The notes under the pieces are model-generated. The model did not search any database. It worked only from the letters and a program-made list of their open reading frames with translations, and had not been told where the DNA came from. 64,000 nucleotides of DNA, from assembly GCF_937616625.2 (NCBI RefSeq), contig NC_065570.1:1002001-1066000 (forward strand), read 5' to 3'. Both the position numbers and the translations under genes were made by a program. Shown here one piece after another: positions 24,541 to 35,708 of the stretch; position 1 is the first letter of the stretch; each line of letters starts with the position of its first letter. This stretch comes from Mercurialis annua (Eukaryota > Streptophyta > Magnoliopsida > Malpighiales > Euphorbiaceae).

Positions 24541-24986
24541 AATGCAGGATTAGCAGCATATATTTTCACCAACAACATACAACGTTCATGGCGAGTGAAT
24601 GAAGCTCTGGAACATGGCCCGGTAGGCGTCAATGAAGGAATTATTTCAACAGAGGTGGGACACATTCTGTATTCTTTAAAGGATCAAATACTTGTAAAAT
24701 ATTTTGGCCTTTTAACTTGTTACATAATAATGCAGGTGGCTCGATTTTGAAGAGTAAAACAGTCTGGTCTAGAAAGGGAAGTCTATAAGTATTCAATGGA
24801 TGACAATTTGGAAGGAAGCATTATTTAAACATTCTCGGAATTTCTCTTTTATTCGAAAAATAAAATAAGGCAAATTTAATAAAACAAGTCTTTTTACGGG
24901 TTGATGGAAATTCAAGTATTTTTCAAGCTGCTTGGAGCATTAAGCAATTTCAAGGATCAGAGATGAGTCAAGATGAGTTTGACTGA
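24541..24986 (+). pseudogene. ALDH5F1 3'-exon copy 3
   Basis: This is the best preserved first exon: NAGLAAYIFTNNIQRSWRV, NEALEHGPVGVNEGIISTE, ending at a GTGGGA donor. The next exon reads V-A-R-F then a stop (CCATTTCGA has become CGATTTTGA). The third block ends with DEFD and stop. Confidence 0.85.
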
Positions 24987-25064
24987 ATTTATCTCTTTTT
25001 TGTTAATTGCTACTTTTCGAGTTTGATAGATTTTAAGTTTTGGCTAGGAATTCAACAACTCTTA

Positions 25065-25640
25065 GGGTTCAGTGTTTAGAGTTTATTATATTTAGGGTAT
25101 TGTGGTTTAGGTTTAGTATATTTACGATTTAGGATTATGGTTGAGATTTAGGATTTAATATTAGGGTATGAGGATTAGGTTTAGATTGGCTTATATAGGG
25201 ATTAAGGTTAGTTTATATAGGGTTTAAGATTCAGCTTAGTATAATTATGATTAGGGTTTAGGGTTCAGGTTAAGGTTAGGGTTAGGTTCAGGATTAGGAT
25301 ATTTAAGGTATTAAGGTTAGGTTAAGGTTTAGGGTTTAATTTATTTAGTGTTTACGAATTAGGGTGGTTTTCATATTTGGGGTTACGGTTTAGGAATTAG
25401 TGGGTTTATGGTTAGGTTTAGGTTAGGTTAGGTTTAGTATATTTACGAGTAAATGTTTAGGAATTAGTTTTTGTATTAGGGTTTAGGATATTAGGATTAC
25501 ATATATTATATTTAGAGATTAGTATTAGAGTTAGGAATTAGGAATAGGTTATATAGGGTTAGGATATAGGGCTTAAGGATTAGTGTTTAGTTTAGTTTAT
25601 TTAGGTTTTAGGTTTAGAGTTTATGATTAAGTTTACAGTT
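25065..25640. repeat. Telomere-like island 3
   Basis: ~575 bp of degenerate TTTAGGG/TTAGGGTT units, clearly a diverged copy of island 1 (shared order of TTTATGATTAAGTTTAC at the right end). Confidence 0.8.
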
Positions 25641-26062
25641 GCTATGTTAAGGATTATGATTTTGGTGTTGTTTGGTAATCTTATTTATAGGTTATATGGC
25701 TTTCAAGAATTCCCTTAAATGGTGGAGCAATGTAAAAAGGTGATTCTATAAATTATTGTTTTTTTCCATTCTTGTTTAAACATCTAATTTATTTTGTCAT
25801 TCTTTGTAAAGGTTGGAAGATTATTTAGCAGCGTGGTGGAATATGATTCTGATGTTTAGATTTAGATCATCTCCTGTTATTCAGGTACAACTGTTTTTTT
25901 ACTAATAAGGAGTAAAACATATATTCCCATTAATTGACATTGTTTAACTGTTCAATGTTTAGTGATTGACCGAGTATATATCTAAAAGGTACTTTTATTA
26001 CTAAAACAATCCTCTCATGGTCTATCATCTGTTTGAGCTTCTGTGTTTTCTGTACTGTTAAA

Positions 26063-26506
26063 TATGCAAGATTAGTCGCATATATTTTCACCAACAACAT
26101 ACAACGTTCATAGCGAGTGACTAAAGGTTCAGAACATGGTTTGATAGACGTCAATGAAGGAATCATTTCAGCAGAGGGTAACACATTATATATTCTTTAA
26201 GTGATTAAATACTTGTAAAATATTTTGGCATTTTGATCTGTTACATGATAATGCAGGCGGCTCCATTTCGAGGAGTAAAACAGTATGGTCTTCGAAAGGA
26301 AGGCTCTAAGTATGCGATGGATGGCAATTTGGAGGTAAGTATTATTCAAATATTCTCGGAATTTTTCTTTTATCTTCAAATAAAAATCAGGCAAATTAAT
26401 AATAAACTGTAGTCTTACAGGTTTATGGATATTCAAGCATCCTCCAATCTGCAAAGAGCATTATGCAGCTCAAGAATCGAAGATGAGTCGAGATGAGTTT
26501 GACTGA
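26063..26506 (+). pseudogene. ALDH5F1 3'-exon copy 4
   Basis: The exon carries IFTNNIQRS, then a TAG in place of Trp (TCATAGCG for TCATGGCG). The APFRGVKQ exon at 26258 onward is fairly intact and followed by a GTAAGT donor. The third block ends at the TGA near 26506. Confidence 0.8.
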
Positions 26507-26963
26507 ATTTATCTCTGTTTTGTTACTATCTTAAGGATTATGATTCTGGTGTTGTTTGGTAATCTTATTTGTAGGTTATGTGGCTTTCGAGGATTCCATT
26601 AGATGGTGGAGCAATATAAAAAGGTGATTCTATAAATTATTGTTTTTCCATTCTTATTTAAACATCTAATTTATTTTGTCATTCTTTGTAAAGGATGGAA
26701 GAGTTTTTCGCAGAGCAGTGGAATTTGATTCTGAAGGTATGATTAAAACTCAAATTGTCAGATTTAAATCATCTCCTGTTATTCAGGTACAACTGTTTTT
26801 TACTAATAAGAAGTAAAATGAACATTCCCACTATTTGCCATTGTTTTACTGTTCAATGTTTAGTGATAGACCAAGACTATATCTAAAAGGTACTTTAACT
26901 ACTAAAAGAATCCTCTCATGGTCTATCATCTGTTTGAGCTTTTGTGTTTGCTCTACAGTTAGA

Positions 26964-27076
26964 TATGCAAGATTAGTAGCAAATATTTTCATCAACAACA
27001 TACAATGTTCATGGCGATTGACTAAAGGTTTGGAATATGGCCTGATAGACATCACTAAAGGAATTATTTCAGCAGA

Positions 27077-27107
<31 letters not shown>

Positions 27108-27428
27108 TTCTGTATTCTTTAAGTAATTAAATACTTGTAAAATATTTGGCATTTTGACATTTTACGTAATAATGAAGGCGGCTCCATTTGGAGGAGTAAA
27201 ACAGTCTGGTCTACGAAAGGAAGGCTCCAAGTATGCGATGGATAACAATTTGGAGATAAGTATGATTCAAACATTCTCAGGATTTCTCTTTTATCTAAAA
27301 ATAAAAATAAGGCAAATTAATGATAAACGGTAGTTTTACAGGTTGATGGATATTGGAGTATCCTCCAAGATGCAAAGAGCATTGTGCAATCTCAAGAATC
27401 GAAGATGAATCGAGATGAGTTTGACTGA
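26964..27428 (+). pseudogene. ALDH5F1 3'-exon copy 5, with poly-G at the donor
   Basis: YARLVANIFINNIQCSWRLT then G-L-I-D, ending at ISAE. The donor region is replaced by 27 consecutive G. The next exon reads APFGGVKQSGLRKEGSKYA, the closest to real SSADH in the array. Confidence 0.8.
27077..27103 (+). repeat. 27-nt poly-G tract
   Basis: 27 G in a row directly after AGCAGA. Sister copies read CAGAGGGTAACACATTC here, so the tract expanded from a GGG and removed the GT donor. It could be real slippage or a sequencing artefact. Confidence 0.9.
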
Positions 27429-27888
27429 ATTTCTCTACATTTTGTTACTATGTTAAGGATTATGATTTTGGTGTTGTTTGGTAATCTTATTTGTAGGTCA
27501 TGTTGTTTTCGAGGATTCCATTAGATGGCGCAACAATTTAAAAAGGTGATTCTATAAATTATGGTTTTTTCCGTTCTTGTTTAAACAACGAATTTATTTT
27601 GTCATTCTTTCTAAAGGTTGGAAGATTGTTTTGCAAAGCAGTGAAATATGATTCTGATGGTATGATTAAAGCTCAAATTGTTAGGTTTAGATCATCTCCT
27701 GTTGTTCAGGTACAAATGTTTTTTTTACTAATAAGGAGTAAAATAAATATTCCCACTAACTGACATTGTTTTATTGTTCAATGTTTAGTAATTGACCAAG
27801 TATATATCTAAAAGGTACTTTAATTACTAGAAGAATCCTCTCATGGTTTATCATCTGTTTAAGTTTCCGCGTTTGCTCTACTGTAAAA

Positions 27889-28332
27889 CATGCAAGATTA
27901 GTAGCTTATATTTTCACCCACAACATACAACGTTCATGGCGAGTGACTAAAGCTTTTGAACATGACCTGGTAGACGTCAATGAAGGAATTATTTCAGCAG
28001 AGGGTAACACATTCTGTATTCTTTAAGTGATTATATACTTGTAAAATATTTTGGCAATTTGACATGCTATGTAATAATACAGGCGGCTCCATTTCGAGGA
28101 GTAAAACAATCTGGTCTTCGAAAGAAGACTATAAGTATGCGATGAATGACAATTTGGAGGTAAGTATTATTCAAACATTCTCGGAATTTCTCTTTTATCT
28201 AAAAATAAAAATCAGGCAAATTAATAATAAACTGTAGTCTTACAGGTTTATGGACATTCGAGCATCCTCCAAGCTGCAAAGAGCATTATGCAATCTCAAG
28301 GATCGAAGATGAGTCGAGATGAGTTTGACTGA
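27889..28332 (+). pseudogene. ALDH5F1 3'-exon copy 6 (block A)
   Basis: HARLVAYIFTHNIQRSWRVT, then K-A-F-E-H-D; the APFRGVKQSGL exon carries a small deletion (AAAGAAGACTATAAG). The third block is intact to the stop. Its partner is copy 10 in block B. Confidence 0.8.
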
Positions 28333-28743
28333 ATTTATCTCTCTTTTGTTACTATGTTAAGGATTATGATTTTGGTGTTGTTTGGTTATCTTGTTTTATA
28401 GGTTATGTGGCTTTCGAGGATTCCATTAGATGGTGGAGCAATATGAAAATGTGATTCTATAAATTATTGTTTTTTCCGCTCTTGTTTAAAGATCTAATTC
28501 CTTTGTAAAAGTGGGAAAATTGTTTGCAGAGCTGTGAAATATGATTCTGATGGTATTATTTAGACTCTAGTTGTTTGATCTCCTTTTGTTCAGGTACATG
28601 TGTTTTCTTTTCCTCATAAGGAGTTCAATATTTAGTGATTGACCAAGTATATATCTACAAGTAATTTAATAACTAAAAGAAACCTCTCATGGTATATTAT
28701 CTGTTTGAGCATAAATGATTTCCTTGTTTGCTCTATCGTTAAA

Positions 28744-29000
28744 TATTCAGGATTAGCATCATTAATTTTCAGCAACAATGTACATACAACGTTCATGGCA
28801 AGTGGCTACATGGACCTGTAGAAGGGATTACTTCAACAGAGGTAGGACACATTCTGTATTCTTTAAGGACTCAAATATTTGCAAAATATTTTGGCATTTT
28901 AACTTGTTACATAATAATGCATGTGCCTCTATTTTGAGGAGTAAAACAGCCTGGTCTAGGAAGGGAAGGCTCCAAGTATGCGATGGATGACAATTGAAAG
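28744..29000 (+). pseudogene. ALDH5F1 3'-exon copy 7 (block A)
   Basis: YSGLASLIFSNN, a small insertion, then TTFMASGYMDL or R-S-W-Q-V-A-T-W depending on frame; the middle of the exon is deleted. The second exon is stopped at its start (CTATTTTGA). Its partner is copy 11. Confidence 0.75.
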
Positions 29001-29153
29001 GTAAGCATTATTCAAACATTCTCTGAATTTCTTTTCTATCGAAAAACAAAAATACCAGAAATTAATTAAAAACAGTCTCCTTCTTGTTCCTGTACAAGTG
29101 TTTTTTTACTCTTAAGGAGTTCAATGTTTAGTGATTGACCAAGTATATATCTA

Positions 29154-29352
29154 CAATGTTCATGGCAAGTGGCTACATGGCTTTGTAGAAGGAATTACTT
29201 CAATAGAGGTGGCACACATTCTGTAATCTTTAAGGAATCAAATACTTGAAATATATTTTGTCATTTTAACTTGTTACATAATAATGCCGGTGGGTCTATT
29301 TGGAGGAGTAAAACAGCCTGGTCTAGGAAGGGATCCAAGTATGTGATGGATT
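29154..29352 (+). pseudogene. ALDH5F1 3'-exon copy 8, truncated (block A)
   Basis: Only the part from GTTCATGGCAAGTGGC remains, joined directly to the sequence ATATCTACAA, followed by a shortened second exon (TTTGGAGGAGTAAAACAG). At 29247-29265 it keeps the uninterrupted MULE target AAATATATTTTGTC. Confidence 0.75.
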
Positions 29353-29420
29353 ATTATGGTTTAGGGTTTAGTTTAGTATATTTAGGGTTTAGGGTTTAGG
29401 GTTTATGATTAGGTTTACAG
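29347..29420. repeat. Telomere-like island 4 (short)
   Basis: GGTTTAGGGTTTAGTTTAG and TTTAGGGTTTAGGGTTTAGG repeats, with near-perfect TTTAGGG units in a short stretch. The partner in block B is 35245-35300. Confidence 0.75.
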
Positions 29421-29826
29421 TTATTATGTTAAGGATTGTGATTTTTGTGTTGTTTGTTAATCTTGTTTATTGGTTTTGTGGCTTTCCAGGATTCCTTTAT
29501 ATGGCGGAGCAATATGAAAAGGTGATTCTATAAGTCCTTGTACTTTCAGCTCTTTTTTAAACATCTAATTTGTTTTGTCATGCTTTCTAACGGTGGGTAG
29601 ATTGTGTAGTGGAGCGGTGGAATATGATTCTAATGGTATTGCTAAACCTCTAGTTGTTTGATGTCATTTTTGTTCAGGTACATGTGTTTTTTAATTAATA
29701 AGGAGTTCAATATTTAGTGATTGACCAAGTATATATTTATAAGTACTTTATTAACTAAAAGAAACCTGTCATAGTCTATCATCTGTTTGAGCATAAATGA
29801 TTTCCGAATTTTCCTCTACTGCTAAA

Positions 29827-30230
29827 TATGCAGGATTAGCAACATTAATTTTCAGCAACAACATACAACGTTCATGGCGAGTGGCTACATGGCCTTGTAG
29901 AAGGAATTACGTTAATAGAGGTGAGACACATTTTGTATTCTTTAGGGAATTAAATGCTTGCAAAACATTTTGGCATTTTTACTTGTTATGTAATAATGCA
30001 GGTGCTCAGTTTAGAGGAGTAAAACAATTTGGTCTAGCTAGGGAAGCTCCAAGTATTCGATGGATGATAATTTGGAGGTAAGCTATTATTCACACATTCT
30101 CGGAATCTCTCTTTTATTGGAAAAAATAACATTAACTCAAATTAATTGAAAACGATATTTTTACAACTTAATGGAAATTCCATCATTCTCCAAGCTGCTT
30201 AGAGCATTACGCAATCTCAATTACCAGAAA
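29827..30230 (+). pseudogene. ALDH5F1 3'-exon copy 9 (block A)
   Basis: YAGLATLIFSNNIQRSWRVA then T-W-P-C with an internal deletion; the second exon reads AQFRGVKQFGLAREAPSIR and is followed by GTAAGC. A degraded third block follows. Its partner is copy 13. Confidence 0.75.
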
Positions 30231-30314
30231 TAGGTTTGACTTAATTTAAGTCTCTTTGTTAATTGATGATTTTCGTGTTTGATAGATTTTTAGTTTTGGC
30301 TAGGAACTTAACAA

Positions 30315-30845
30315 CTCTTAGGGTTTAAGATTAGGGTTTAATATGTTTAGGGTATTAGGGTTTAGGTTTAGTATATCTAGGATTTCGGGTTAGGATTTTG
30401 ATTTAGGATTTAGGATTCGGGTATGAGGATTAGTGTTATTATTAGGTTTTAGGGCTAGTTTATATAGGGTTTAGGATTAGGGATAATATATTTATGATTA
30501 GGGTTTAGGATTAGGATTTATAAGGTATCAGGGTTAGGTTAAGATTTAGGGTATATGAATTAGGATGGTTTGCATATTTTGGGTTAGTATTAAAGTTTAG
30601 GGTTCAAATTATGGTTAGGGTTTAGGATTTGGTATAATGAGGGTTTAGAGTTTAGGGTTAGTATTAGGTAAGGTTAAGGTTAAGGTTAAGGTTAAGGTTA
30701 GTATATATACGAATTAGGGTTATGCTATATGATTATGTTTTGGATCTTTGGATTTTTGTATTTAGGGTTATTAGGATTAGGGATAGTATATTTAGATTTT
30801 AGGATTAGAGTTAGGGATTAAGATTAGGATTTAGGGTTTAGAACA
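30315..30845. repeat. Telomere-like island 5
   Basis: ~530 bp of degenerate TTTAGGG units, including a short AAGGTTAAGGTTAAGGTT run near 30666-30695. The partner in block B is 36195-36690. Confidence 0.8.
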
Positions 30846-30859
30846 TACATGTCTTTATC

Positions 30860-31839
30860 GGCTAATAATCCGCCATAGCCCCTAACTTTAGGGGTACCTT
30901 ACAAAAAAAAACCCCTGATCTAAAAAAACGATTAGTAAACCCCCTGATCTTTATGGCGGTTCTCGGTAAACCCCTTTAGGATGAAAATACCCCTGCGCCG
31001 TCTTTTTGGTCATTAAAAAAAAACTTATGGCGCCACGTCAGCTGACACGTCATCAAGAAATCCTAAAAAATTAAAACACCTAAAATACCCCTAAATTTAA
31101 TTTAAAAAATAAAAAAATTAATTCAACCCAACTCAATCTAATCCAAACCATTCAATCAACCCATCCACCACCGACCCAACTCCGCCGCAACCAACCACCG
31201 TCACCCGACCAACGCCGCCACCTGACCACCGCAGGAAAATTTTCCGGTCATCTTCTCCAAGATGACTGGAAAATTTTCTGGTCATCCTGAAGAACCGGAT
31301 CTGTTCATGAGGAACAGATCCATGGTGGATCTGTTCAGATCCATGGTGAACAGATCCATGCAGATCCCCGATAGGATCGGTTCTTGCCGGATCTTTTCCT
31401 CAAGAACAGATCCCTCTGTCGGTTCTCATGGATCTATTCCTCAAGAACAGATCCGGTTCCTGCGGATGACCGGAAATTTTTTGGTCATCTCAGAAAAGAT
31501 GACCGGAAATGTTTTCGGCGGTGGTGGTTGGGTTAGTCGAGTGATTTAAATTAGATTGGGTTGGTTTGGTTTTTGTTTTTTTCTATATCAAAATTAGGGG
31601 TATTTTGGGTGTTTAAAATCTTTAAGGTATTTCCTGACGTGGCGCCGTCAGCAATTTCTTTTTTAAGAATGACAGTTGACTGAAAAAGACGGCATCAAGG
31701 GTATTTTGGTCATATTTGAGATTTAGGGGGTTTAGCGAGCGCCGCCACAAAAATTAGGGGGTTTACTGATAATTTTTTTAGATCAGGAGGTTTGTTGTAA
31801 GGTACCCCTAAAGTCAGAGTCCGTGGCAGATTATTAGCC
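30860..31839. mobile_element. MULE-type element, 980 bp, 9-bp TSD (block A)
   Basis: The TIRs start GGCTAATAATCCGCCATAGC and continue through CCCCTAACTTTAGGGGTACC. The TSD GTCTTTATC is at 30851-30859 and 31840-31848. The interior (31140-31550) is unlike the AT-rich surroundings. It is GC-richer, with repeated GAACAGATCC / GGATCTGTTC and GGAAAATTTTCCGGTCATC palindromes, perhaps captured gene sequence. It lies in what was Derlin intron 2 sequence (ATGTCTTTATC also occurs at 9248 in the real gene). Confidence 0.9.
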
Positions 31840-31863
31840 GTCTTTATCACTAACTTATTTTAT

Positions 31864-32452
31864 TCTCAATGCGGTTCTTCACTGTTGCAGACCTGAACTT
31901 TTTGTTCCACATGTTCTTTCTTGCTCGATACTGCAAACTTCTAGAAGAGAATTCATTCACAGGGAGAACAACTGATTTCTTTTACATGCTCATATTTTGT
32001 GCCACTGTTTTGACTGTGGCATTGTTCTTTTTGGATCTTCTGGTGCTTTTTCTTAGCTTTATAATATTCCCTTCAATGTTTTCTCATTTATTGTTTGAGA
32101 CATATTTGGCGCATTGAGAAATTTTTTGAACTATGTGCCATGTGCTTTCCTTGCAAGCCCAAAGAGTTTCAGATTGCACTCCTATTACGATTCATCGTCT
32201 GTAAATTGACTCTTATCAGCAACTATTGATTGTTCCCATATTTAACATCACGTTTTATGGATCAAGGAATGATAGCTGGTCATGCTTACTATTTTCTGGA
32301 GGCTATATATCCACGAATGACTGGTCGCAGGCCCTCACGAACCCCATCATTTATAATATCGCTATTTTCTGATGATGCTGTCGTAGTAGCACGGCCAGCA
32401 AATGTAAGGTTCGCTTTGCTACCTATTGAGGAATTGCATGAAGATTGAGAGG
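31864..32452 (+). pseudogene. Derlin-2 fragment 1 (block A)
   Basis: It holds the end of intron 2, most of exon 3 (ADLNFLFHMFFLARYCKLLE), then a deletion fusing exon 3 (GTTCTT) to exon 5 (GGATCTTCTGGTGC), which removes the end of exon 3, exon 4 and most of exon 5. Part of intron 5 and the whole of exon 6 (GMIAGHAYYFLEAIYPRMTG to ELHED and stop) remain open. A joined Derlin cannot be encoded. It derives from the gene at 8014-10257 by DNA-level copying, since intron and 3' flank sequence are retained. Confidence 0.9.
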
Positions 32453-33156
32453 ATCGTAGCGACATAGGCCAATAAACGATAGCTTTTTGATGGATTCATG
32501 TGCTTACTGCAAGTGAGATCAGCACTTTGATGTTCTCTTGGGACATGTGGCTTCATTTGAGAGGTTAATTATATATACGAAATGTACTGTAGCACTGCTA
32601 ATTAAGCCATGCATAACATAGATTCTAGTTTTTGTAATTTGCGAGGATGAAAAGCTTCTAGGTTTCTAGTTACACAGGGTTTTTTAGTCGATCTGTTTAT
32701 GCTGTTGCAAATATACAGCATTGTTTCAGTGTATGATTTTGGTGTTGTTTGGTAATCTTATTTGTAGGTCATGTTGCTTTCGAGGATTCCATTAGATGGC
32801 GCAGCAATTTAAAAAGGTGATTCTATAAATTATGGTTTTTTCCGTTGTTTAAACAACGAATTTTTTTTGTCATTCTTTATAAAGGTTGGAAGATTGTTTT
32901 GCAGAGCAGTGGAATATGATTCTGATGGTATGATTAAAGCTCAAATTGTTAGGTTTAGATCATCTCCTGTTGTTCAGGTACAAATATTTTTTCTACTAAT
33001 AAGGAGTAAAATAAATATTCCCACTAACTGACATTGTTTTATTGTTCAATGTTTAGTAATTGACCAAGTATATATCTAAAAGGTACTTTAATTACTAGAA
33101 GAATCCTCTCATGGTCTATCATCTGTTTAAGTTTCCGCGTTTGCTCTACTGTAAAA

Positions 33157-33600
33157 CATGCATGATTAGTAGCTTATATTTTCACCCACAACATACAACG
33201 TTCATGGCGAGTGACTAAAGCTTTTGAACATGACCTGGAAGACGTCAATGAAGAAATTATTTCAGCAGAGGGTAACACATTCTGTATTCTTTAAGTGATT
33301 ATATACTTGTAAAATATTTTGGCATTTTGACCTGCTACGTAATAATACAGGCGGCTCCATTTCGAGGAGTAAAACAGTCTGGTTTTCGAAAGAAGGCTCC
33401 AAGTATGCGATGGATGACAATTTGGAGGTAAGTATTATTCAAACATTCTCGGAATTTCTCTTTTATCTAAAAATAAAAATCAGGCAAATTAATAATAAAC
33501 TGTAGTCTTACAGGTTTATGGACATTCGAGCATCCTCCAAGCTGCAAAGAGCATTATGCAATCTCAAGGATCGAAGATGAGTCGAGATGAGTTTGACTGA
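33157..33600 (+). pseudogene. ALDH5F1 3'-exon copy 10 (block B)
   Basis: Near-identical to copy 6. The first exon begins with a stop (CATGCATGATTAG for CATGCAAGATTAG). The second exon is APFRGVKQSGF and the third block is intact to the TGA at 33598-33600. Confidence 0.8.
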
Positions 33601-34012
33601 ATTTATCTCTCTTTCCTTACTATGTTAAGGATTATGATTTTGGTGTTGTTTGGTTATCTTTTTTTATAGGTTATGTGGCTTTCGAGGATTCCATTAGATG
33701 GTGGAGCAATATGAAAATGTGATTCTATAAATTATTGTTTTTTCCGCTCTTGTTTAAAGATCTAATTCCTTTGTAAAGGTGGGAAAATTGTTTGCAGAGC
33801 TGTGAAATATGATTCTGATGGTATTATTTAGACTCTAGTTGTTTGATCTCCTTTTGTTCAGGTACATGTGTTTTTTTTTTACTCATAGGGAGTTCAATAT
33901 TTAGTGATTGACCAAGTATATATCTACAAGTAATTTAATAACTAAAAGAAACCTCTCATGGTATATTATCTGTTTGAGCATAAATGATTTCCTTGTTTGC
34001 TCTATCGTTAAA

Positions 34013-34269
34013 TATTCAGGATTAGCATCATTAATTTTCAGCAACAACGTACATACAACGTTCATGGCAAGTGGCTACATGGACCTGTAGAAGGGATTAC
34101 TTCAATAGAGGTAGGACACATTCTGTATTCTTTAAGGACTCAAATATTTGCAAAATATTTTGGCATTTTAACTTGTTACATAATAATGCATGTGCCTCTA
34201 TTTTGAGGAGTAAAACAGCCTGGTCTGGGAAGCGAAGGCTCCAAGTATGCGATGGATGACAATTGAAAG
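34013..34269 (+). pseudogene. ALDH5F1 3'-exon copy 11 (block B)
   Basis: Near-identical to copy 7, with the same insertion, internal deletion and stopped second exon. These shared lesions show that the decay preceded the block duplication. Confidence 0.8.
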
Positions 34270-34423
34270 GTAAGCATTATTCAAACATTCTCTGAATTTC
34301 TTTTCTATCGGAAAATAAAAATACCACAAATTAATTAAAAACAGTCTCCTTCTTGTTCAGGTACAGGTGTTTTTTTTTACTCTTAAGGAGTTCAATGTTT
34401 AGTGATTGACCAAGTATATATCT

Positions 34424-35250
34424 ACAATGTTCATGGCAAGTGGCTACATGGCTTTGTAGAAGGAATTACTTCAATAGAGGTGGCACACATTCTGTAATCT
34501 TTAAGGAATCAAATACTTGAATATATTTGGCTTAATTTCTTAAAAATCCCCCATCTTGCACTTTTTCTTCGTTTATACCCTGACCTTGTAAAAACACTAT
34601 TTGTACCCAATTTTGAGTTTTTATGTTTCATCCCTACCCAAAAGCATTAAATTGTACTCTTTTCATTTAGAAAAGAGTTTAAAACATACTTTTTTCTATT
34701 TTTAAAAATACAAATAAATCCTTAAACTTAAAAAATAATCAAATACATCCAAATAATTAATTAATTTTTTTAATTTTATAAAATAAAAAAATATTATTAT
34801 TTTAAATTTTTTTGTCGGAAACATTTTAAAAAAAAAAAAATTAAAAATTTAAAAGAAATTCGGAAATATTTTTTAAAATATAAAAAAAATTAAAATTATT
34901 TTTAATTTTTTGAAGAAAATGGTATTTTTGTACTATTAATAACATTAATATCTAAATAGTATATAAGTTAAAAATAAATGATTGTTTTAAACTCTTTTTC
35001 AAATGAAAAGAATACAATTTAATGCTTTTGGGTAGAGATGAAACATAAAAACTCAAAATTGGGTACAAATGGTGTTTTTACAAGGTCATGGTATAAACGA
35101 AAAAAAAATACAAGGTGGGGTTTTTTTAAGTAATTAAGCCAATATATTTTTGTCATTTTAACTTGTTACATAATAATGATAGTGGGTCTATTTGGAGGAG
35201 TAAAACAGCCTAGTCTAGGAAGGGATCCAAGTATGTGATGGATTATTAGG
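34424..35250 (+). pseudogene. ALDH5F1 3'-exon copy 12, split by a MITE (block B)
   Basis: Equivalent of copy 8, truncated in the same way. The 612-bp element sits in its intron-like part. Confidence 0.75.
34529..35140. mobile_element. MULE-type MITE, 612 bp, 9-bp TSD
   Basis: The TIRs GGCTTAATTTCTTAAAAA and TTTTTTTAAGTAATTAAGCC extend inward with AAACACTATTTGTACCCAAT / ATTGGGTACAAATGGTGTTT. The TSD AATATATTT is at 34520-34528 and 35141-35149. Block A keeps the empty site at ~29247-29265. It is in the same family as 13434-13792. Confidence 0.93.
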
Positions 35251-35300
35251 GTTTAGGGTTTAGTTTAGTATATTTAGTGTTTAGGGTTTATGATTAGGTT
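35245..35300. repeat. Telomere-like island 6 (short)
   Basis: Partner of island 4: GGGTTTAGGGTTTAG and TTTAGTGTTTAGGG units. Confidence 0.7.
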
Positions 35301-35708
35301 TACAGTTATTATGTTAAGGATTACTATGATTTTTGTGTTGTTTGTTAATCTTGTTTTATTGGTTTTGTGGCTTTCCAGGATTCCATTAGATGGCGGAGCA
35401 AAGGTGATTCTATAAGTCCTTGTACTTTCAGCTCTTTTTTAAACATCTAATTTGTTTTGTCATGCTTTCTAACGGTGGGTAGATTGTGTAGTGGAGGGGT
35501 GGAATATGATTCTGATGGTATTACTAAACCTCTAGTTGTTTGATGTCCTTTTTGTTCAGGTACATGTGTTTTTTTTATTAATAAGAAGTTCAATATTTAG
35601 TGATTGACCAAGTATATATTTATAAGTACTTTATTAACTAAAAGAAACCTGTCATAATCTATCATCTGTTTGAGCATAAATGATTTCCGAGTTTCCTCTA
35701 CTGTTAAC

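Larger units (their letters stand above)
27461..32730 (+). repeat. Tandem block A (~5.3 kb)
   Basis: The block starts at TATGATTTTGGTGTTGTTTGG and holds SSADH copies 6-9, telomere-like DNA, a MULE and a Derlin fragment. The same order is repeated directly in block B from 32731. The junction lies in TTGTTTCAGTGTATGATTTT near 32727-32740. Confidence 0.85.

Noticed and set aside
31262..31549. 95-codon ORF with repeated R-S-M-V-D-L-F / S-M-V-N motifs
   Set aside because: It lies inside the MULE interior and follows its palindromes; the second copy of the element does not keep the frame.
31864..32452. Functional second Derlin gene
   Set aside because: Exons 1, 2, 4 and most of 5 are missing and exon 3 is truncated, so only exon 6 is open.
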